Source: Opitutaceae bacterium (GTDB lineage: Bacteria > Verrucomicrobiota > Verrucomicrobiia > Opitutales > Opitutaceae). Taken from it: a stretch of 10,840 nt of DNA. The notes beneath the pieces are model-generated. The model was not told where the DNA came from. It saw only the letters and a program-made list of their open reading frames with translations, and did no database searches. Shown here one piece after another: positions 7,708 through 10,840 of this stretch. Location of the stretch: positions 1 to 10,840 of the forward strand of contig JADLBI010000276.1 of NCBI GenBank assembly GCA_020847775.1, given 5' to 3'. The position numbers and the translations under genes were made by a program. Position 1 is the stretch's first letter, and each line of letters starts with the position of its first letter.

Positions 7708-7745
7708 GGACGATCTCGACTTTTCCCAAGGGAAAAGTGTCGTCC
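7708..7745. repeat. Nested cruciform: outer GGACGA/TCGTCC, inner ACTTTTCCC/GGGAAAAGT
   Basis: The inner stem of 9 bp (7719-7727 with 7730-7738) has a two-base AA loop. The outer stem of 6 bp (7708-7713 with 7740-7745) encloses it with unpaired bases on each side. It lies 46 bp beyond the rsfS stop. The lack of a T-run argues against a standard intrinsic terminator, though it could protect or end the nadD-rsfS transcript. Confidence 0.65.
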
Positions 7746-7791
7746 GTTCACAATCTTGGCGTGAGCAGCAATCCCGCCCGGCAAGCAAAGC

Positions 7792-8286
7792 TCACCCGCG
7801 CGCGTTCTTCTTCGCGGGAGCTTTCTTGGCGGTGGTTTTCTTGACCGCCTTCTTCGCCACAGTTTTCGTTTTAACCGCGGTCTTTTTCTTCGCGGCGGAT
7901 TTTTTCGCGGGCTTCGGCTCTGCGATCAGCGCCGCCACGTCCACCTCCACGGCGTCCTTCCACAATTTTTCCAGACGGTAATGGGCGCGCGACGCTTCGA
8001 GGAAGAGGTGGATCATCACCTCAAACGCGTCGATCACCATCCAACCGCTCTCCTGTTGCGCATCCATGCCCAAGATGCGGGCACCGGCGGCATCGAGCAC
8101 CTTCTCCGCCTCGACGCGCAAGGCGCGCAGATGCGGCTCCGACGTGCCCGTGCCGATGATCAAGTAGTCGGTGATGGAGGATTGCGCGCTGACATCGAGC
8201 ACGCGCAAATCGCCAATCTTCTTATCGTCGAGCGCGCGGGCGCATTTTCGGACTAGTTCAAGGGTGGCGGCGGGATCGGTTTTCAT
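7792..8286 (-). CDS. rsfS: Ribosomal silencing factor RsfS (YbeB/Iojap family) with lysine-rich C-terminal tail
   Basis: The 164-residue product has an Iojap/RsfS core at about residues 5-115. Family-typical patterns are LDVSAQSSITDYLIIGTG (30-47), SEPHLRAL (49-56), ESGWMVIDAFEVMIHLF (79-95) and YRLEKLW (103-109). RsfS binds ribosomal protein L14 (uL14) on the 50S subunit and blocks joining of 30S when nutrients are scarce. Typical family members end near residue 105-120. Here a 43-residue tail (122-164) contains 16 lysines in KK/AKK repeats with A, T and P, like histone H1 or HupB tails. The start codon overlaps the nadD stop (ATGA), so translation is coupled. The pair nadD-rsfS is conserved in many bacteria, which supports both names. 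Confidence 0.93.
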   Translation of the reverse strand: MKTDPAATLELVRKCARALDDKKIGDLRVLDVSAQSSITDYLIIGTGTSEPHLRALRVEAEKVLDAAGARILGMDAQQESGWMVIDAFEVMIHLFLEASRAHYRLEKLWKDAVEVDVAALIAEPKPAKKSAAKKKTAVKTKTVAKKAVKKTTAKKAPAKKNARG

Positions 8287-8873
8287 GCGTGACTGTCGCG
8301 ATAAAGGCAGTGTTCCTTGATATACACAATCGCCTTGTGCGGCACAAAATAATCCAGCGACAGGCCCCGGCGCACGCGCTCACGCAGCTCCGTCGAGCTG
8401 ATCGCCAGCAAATGCCCATCGCAGCGGTGGAGTTGCAATCCGGGGATGCCGGGGTTCGCCCGGACCGGGTGTCCCGGCCGTTCGAGGAAGATAAACTCGA
8501 TCAGTTTCGCCAGCTCCTCGATTTTCCGCCACCGATGCAGCTTCGGCAACTGGTCGCCGCCGATGATCCAGTAAAGTTTGTCGTTGGGGTAGAGCCTCAG
8601 GAAGTGCCGGACCGAGTTGATGGTGTAGTTCACTCCACCCGCCCGCAGCTCATAATCGGAAATCTCGAACCGCTGGTCCCATTCGATGGCCGCCCGCAAC
8701 ATCGCCAGCCGGTCTTCCACTTCCGACTGCACTTCATGCGGTTTCAACGGGGCCTGCGCGGCCGGCACAAAGATGACCTTGTCGAGCCCGTATTGCTCAT
8801 AAACGTCCTGCGCCGCCATCAGGTGGCCGAAATGCACCGGGTCGAAGCTCCCGCCGAGTAGTCCAATTTTCAC
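8283..8873 (-). CDS. nadD: Nicotinate-nucleotide adenylyltransferase
   Basis: The product of 196 residues from the GTG at 8871-8873 converts nicotinate mononucleotide plus ATP to deamido-NAD and pyrophosphate, in cytosolic NAD synthesis. It has the nucleotidyltransferase signature GGSFDPVHFGH (residues 7-17, with the two HxGH histidines H14 and H17), the VNYTINSV segment (81-88), WIIGGDQL (102-109) and the ATP-binding ISSTELR motif (158-164) near the C-terminus. The length is close to that of other NadD proteins. The frame is open upstream to a TTG at 8909 and an in-frame GTG at 8891, but homologues start with the M/V-K-I-G-L-L-G-G-S pattern, which favours GTG 8873. Its stop overlaps the rsfS start by 4 bp. 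No clear promoter is visible. Confidence 0.94.
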   Translation of the reverse strand: MKIGLLGGSFDPVHFGHLMAAQDVYEQYGLDKVIFVPAAQAPLKPHEVQSEVEDRLAMLRAAIEWDQRFEISDYELRAGGVNYTINSVRHFLRLYPNDKLYWIIGGDQLPKLHRWRKIEELAKLIEFIFLERPGHPVRANPGIPGLQLHRCDGHLLAISSTELRERVRRGLSLDYFVPHKAIVYIKEHCLYRDSHA

Positions 8874-8980
8874 TGTCGCGCAACCTGCCACGCCCGTCCA
8901 CCCGCGCAAGGTTCATTTGCGCGCCACCCATGTCGGCACTTGTTGAGCCTCGCGTATCAAACAGACGCGGAGGTTTGCGG

Positions 8981-9060
8981 CAGGGGCGGTTGTCCCCGAC
9001 CGCCATTCCCGGGCCGTTGGGGATGTAGTGTCTCGGGTTGTGGGGCGACGGCCCCTACCC
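8981..9060. repeat. GC-rich palindromic repeat with AGGGGC/GCCCCT ends
   Basis: Outer arms AGGGGC (8983-8988) and GCCCCT (9052-9057) are complementary. Inside are GGCGGTTG with CGACCGCC (8986-8993 and 8998-9005, one T-G wobble) and GGGGC with GCCCC (9043-9047 and 9052-9056). The first hairpin closely resembles hairpin 1 of the MITE-like copies B and C, suggesting a related or decayed family member lacking their TACCAAT ends. Confidence 0.6.
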
Positions 9061-9142
9061 ACGATCCGTCAGCCCATCAGGCGAAACTCAATAGTATAAA
9101 AACACGACAGCGAAACTGCGGGGACAACGGCTTCGGCGGTGA

Positions 9143-9171
9143 TTGACGGAGCGAATGTGGTCGTGAACAGT
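9143..9171 (+). promoter_or_regulatory. Candidate sigma70-type promoter for tRNA-Leu
   Basis: TTGACG (9143-9148, 5 of 6 consensus) is followed after 17 bp by AACAGT (9166-9171, 3 of 6 consensus), 14 bp before the tRNA 5' end. The -35 and spacing are good; the -10 is poor, so this is a weak call. Confidence 0.35.
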
Positions 9172-9185
9172 CTCCATCGCACTTC

Positions 9186-9271
9186 GCCCGGGTGGTGGAA
9201 TGGCAGACACTGGGGACTTAAAATCCCCTGTCCGTAAGGACGTGTGGGTTCGAGTCCCACCCCGGGCACCA
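9186..9271 (+). tRNA. tRNA-Leu (anticodon UAA), CCA encoded
   Basis: A full class II cloverleaf can be drawn. The acceptor stem is GCCCGGG (9186-9192) with CCCGGGC (9261-9267), followed by discriminator A and encoded CCA. The anticodon stem GGGGA/TCCCC (9212-9216 with 9224-9228) encloses loop CTTAAAA, giving anticodon TAA at 9219-9221, which reads UUA leucine codons. The long variable arm (9229-9242) has a GTAA loop, as expected for leucine tRNAs. The T arm GTGGG/CCCAC encloses TTCGAGT. Antisense frames over this gene are spurious. Confidence 0.97.
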
Positions 9272-9302
9272 TGCTTCGCTCGCCGAGGCGAGCTACGCAT
9301 GG
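9269..9302. repeat. 34-bp palindrome starting exactly at the tRNA CCA
   Basis: CCATGC (9269-9274) pairs with GCATGG (9297-9302), and GCTCGCC (9278-9284) pairs with GGCGAGC (9287-9293), with a three-base mismatch on each side and a GA loop. The first three bases are the CCA of tRNA-Leu. No T-run follows, so it is more like a REP-type repeat inserted next to the tRNA than a standard terminator, though it could stop transcription or assist 3' processing. Confidence 0.75.
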
Positions 9303-9340
9303 CGCGGCCATGCCCAAGCGCGAAACGGATCACGACACGG

Positions 9341-9499
9341 TAACACCAATTGCCCTTAGAATATAGATTTTGATTGGGTTATTTGAGGTAGGGGCGGTTG
9401 CCCCCAACCGCCCGGTTCGCTCCCAAAGGACGGTTAAGGATAACCGTCCCCGCCATTACTTCCATGGCGTAATCCAAAAGATTAGGGACGTTGGTATAA
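9341..9499 (+). repeat. MITE-like dispersed repeat, copy B
   Basis: The 159-bp unit has imperfect terminal inverted repeats (left TAACACCAATTGCCC; right end reads TTATACCAACGTCCC on the other strand). Two internal hairpins each have 9-bp perfect stems and 4-base loops: GGGCGGTTG with CAACCGCCC (9392-9413), and GGACGGTTA with TAACCGTCC (9428-9449). It is nearly identical to copy C and inverted relative to copy A. It lies about 70 bp after tRNA-Leu and ends about 50 bp from the phosphoesterase stop. Confidence 0.88.
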
Positions 9500-9550
9500 A
9501 CCATGCAGTCTTGGCGTGCCTGGCGGTCACGCGCTGCCGGCGATCTCCGT

Positions 9551-10450
9551 TCACAGCTTGATCGTAAATTTCCGCTCACCGGGTCGGCCACGCAGGTAAC
9601 TGAGCGGCGATAGGTGCTCGCCGTCAGTGTAACCCTTGGGATAGCGCGGCGGACCGTGGATATTCGAAGCAGGCTCACGCAACGTCTTTGGCAAAGCGCG
9701 CACTTCAACCCGTAGCCGATCCTTGGTCGCGTTGATCAAGGCATAGTCGTGGGGAAACGACGCGGTGCCCGCCGTCACGAGGTGGCACACACCACGACGG
9801 CGCACCATGCCGGTGAGGTGCAGGTGGCCGGAAACCACCAGCCGCACGTCGGCACCGTGAGTGTCTAAAAGGTCGAGTAATTCGCCTTCCAAACAACGGT
9901 AGCTGATAAAACCAAAACTTCGGCGCAGCACCGCGGCATCACGCACCGGCACCAACGGCACGTGGCACACCATGATCTTCGGCACGCCCGGCCGCGCCCG
10001 CAGCATCTGCTCGAAGCGCTCGGCGCGCTCCTCGCGCCGCTTTGCGGTGACGTGAAACGTGCCGGCGTTGTTCAGCACGATGATCTCCACCGGTCCGGCG
10101 GGGATCACGTAGTCGAACTGACCCGGGCCAAAGGCCTTGGTGTAAGGCCGTTCAAAGGTCACGTCTCCTTCCTGCTGGCTGATCTCGTGATTGCCGCAGC
10201 AAGGATGAAAGGGCGCGGCAACCTGCTTCAGTTTTTGGCGCAGCGCCGTCATCTCGGCGCGGATTGAGGGTACATCCTCGCCGTGGATCATGTCGCCCGC
10301 GCCGATGACGAAATCCACCTCGTCGTGCGCGCCGCCCCGCGCGAACTGCCGCAGGATCCACTCCGCGCGACCGTTCGCCCCGGGGTAACCGGCGTGTTTG
10401 GGTTTCGGCGCGAATTGCGCGTGCAGGTCGTTGATGACGGCGAATTTCAT
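9551..10450 (-). CDS. Calcineurin-like metallophosphoesterase
   Basis: The 299-residue product from the ATG at 10448-10450 has the complete metallophosphoesterase signature in order: DLH (D8, H10), GAGDMIHG (D53), GNHE (N87-H88), CH (H163) and GHLH (H209, H211). These residues would bind a two-metal centre that hydrolyses phosphomono- or diesters. Over the family this includes phosphatases, nucleases, cyclic-nucleotide phosphodiesterases and phospholipid-diphosphatases, and the substrate cannot be named here. No signal peptide is visible, so a cytosolic enzyme is likely. The frame stays open to a GTG at 10519 (322 residues), but the extra 23 residues are unlike the family N-terminus and the ATG places the first motif at the usual distance. 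It stands alone, flanked by direct copies of a MITE-like repeat. Confidence 0.88.
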   Translation of the reverse strand: MKFAVINDLHAQFAPKPKHAGYPGANGRAEWILRQFARGGAHDEVDFVIGAGDMIHGEDVPSIRAEMTALRQKLKQVAAPFHPCCGNHEISQQEGDVTFERPYTKAFGPGQFDYVIPAGPVEIIVLNNAGTFHVTAKRREERAERFEQMLRARPGVPKIMVCHVPLVPVRDAAVLRRSFGFISYRCLEGELLDLLDTHGADVRLVVSGHLHLTGMVRRRGVCHLVTAGTASFPHDYALINATKDRLRVEVRALPKTLREPASNIHGPPRYPKGYTDGEHLSPLSYLRGRPGERKFTIKL

Positions 10451-10707
10451 GCGCTTTACTTGGCCACAGTGACGGGATGAACCTAGATTAAGACCCAGTC
10501 GTGAATCCTCATCCAGCACATCGGGTTAAAACGATCGCAGGACAGGTGTCTAAATTTTTCTGAAATCCGTGGCCTGAGCGGGTGCAACCGGAAGTGAGGT
10601 CAGTTCGTAAGGTGGGCCGTGCGCTCCGTCGCGCGGCGCGGATGACATCACTTTCTTTGCACCCGGGCGGGGCATTGTAAATAGAACCGTAGCCGCAAAG
10701 TGTCATC

Positions 10708-10840
10708 TAATACCAATTGCCCTTAAAATATAGATTTTGATTGGGTCATTTGAGGTAGGGGCGGTTGTCCCCAACCGCCCGGTTCGCTCCCAAAGGACGG
10801 TTAAGGATAACCGTCCCTACCAGTGCTGCCATGACATAGT
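10708..10840 (+). repeat. MITE-like dispersed repeat, copy C (cut by window edge)
   Basis: The visible 133 bp begin TAATACCAATTGCCC and follow copy B with few differences, including both 9-bp-stem hairpins GGGCGGTTG/CAACCGCCC and GGACGGTTA/TAACCGTCC. The last bases before the edge (CAGTGCTGCCATGACATAGT) match copy A better than copy B, showing that the subterminal region varies between copies. About 25 bp of the right end is expected beyond the window. Confidence 0.87.

Larger units (their letters stand above)
7397..7791. other. Intergenic region dense in palindromes, no gene
   Basis: This 395-bp gap between the convergent 3' ends of the DUF481 gene and rsfS contains MITE-like copy A, a REP-like hairpin, an imperfect GC-rich palindrome near 7680-7707 and a nested cruciform. 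No T-tailed terminator for either gene was recognised. A plus-strand 82-codon frame (7284-7532) crosses the DUF481 gene end and the repeat and is judged non-coding. Confidence 0.7.
8874..9185. other. Intergenic region between nadD and tRNA-Leu
   Basis: The 312-bp stretch separates the divergent nadD and tRNA-Leu. It must carry the promoters of both. It contains a GC-rich palindromic repeat (8981-9060) and a possible tRNA promoter (9143-9171); nothing else with coding or structural signal was recognised. Confidence 0.65.

Noticed and set aside
7719..7738. Intrinsic terminator for the DUF481 gene or rsfS
   Set aside because: A perfect hairpin is present but neither side has a T-tract. It is listed as a repeat/cruciform instead.
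9069..9333. Two overlapping minus-strand frames of about 81 codons containing GGTRTHTSLRTGDFKSP
   Set aside because: They are the antisense of tRNA-Leu. This peptide pattern is a well-known artefact that appears in databases as small hypothetical proteins.
9379..9708. Minus-strand 109-codon frame across MITE-like copy B
   Set aside because: It runs from the phosphoesterase gene in a wrong frame into the repeat. It is explained by repeat and shadow coding.
9962..10267. Plus-strand 101-codon frame inside the phosphoesterase
   Set aside because: The minus strand encodes all metallophosphoesterase motifs in one frame, so this is an antisense shadow.
10509..10706. Minus-strand 65-codon frame containing QKNLDTCP
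   Set aside because: No recognised domain, low-complexity context beside a repeat, no ribosome binding site. Similar short strings recur as translated non-coding repeats.

Overview
The window reads as chromosome from a GC-rich bacterium, most likely of phylum Verrucomicrobiota (Opitutus-like). This is inferred from the style of the short pilin, the large membrane glycosyltransferases, the nadD-rsfS pair and the dense mix of intergenic palindromes. No 16S or other decisive marker is present, so the taxonomy is tentative.

Layout. Positions 1-449 hold the 3' end of a plus-strand gene that looks like the C-terminal domain of an ArnT/PMT-like (GT39-type) membrane glycosyltransferase. Converging on it is a minus-strand cluster of three membrane proteins, read in the order 5414->3540, 3435->1660 and 1663->434. 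The first two are diverged tandem paralogues with GT-C features. The third is a GT87/DUF2029-type transferase whose start overlaps the preceding stop by 4 bp. The four genes together suggest a cell-envelope or exopolysaccharide glycosylation locus using polyprenyl-phosphate sugar donors; substrates cannot be read from sequence.

A 351-bp gap (5415-5765) holds two palindromic repeat types and a strong bidirectional hairpin terminator. Next comes a minus-strand type IV pilin-like gene (6113->5766), and divergent from it a DUF481-type outer-membrane beta-barrel protein (6329->7396). A 395-bp repeat-rich gap follows, containing copy A of a roughly 160-bp MITE-like element and a nested cruciform.

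The second half has housekeeping genes: nadD and rsfS on the minus strand, translationally coupled by an ATGA overlap, and a plus-strand tRNA-Leu(UAA) with encoded CCA. A 34-bp palindrome begins exactly at that CCA. Finally there is a minus-strand calcineurin-like metallophosphoesterase (10450->9551), bracketed by direct copies B and C of the MITE-like element. Copy C runs off the right edge.

No CRISPR array, transposase, integrase, defence module or biosynthetic cluster was seen. The least ordinary content is the intergenic repeat population, the histone-H1-like tail on RsfS, and the paired GT-C paralogues.
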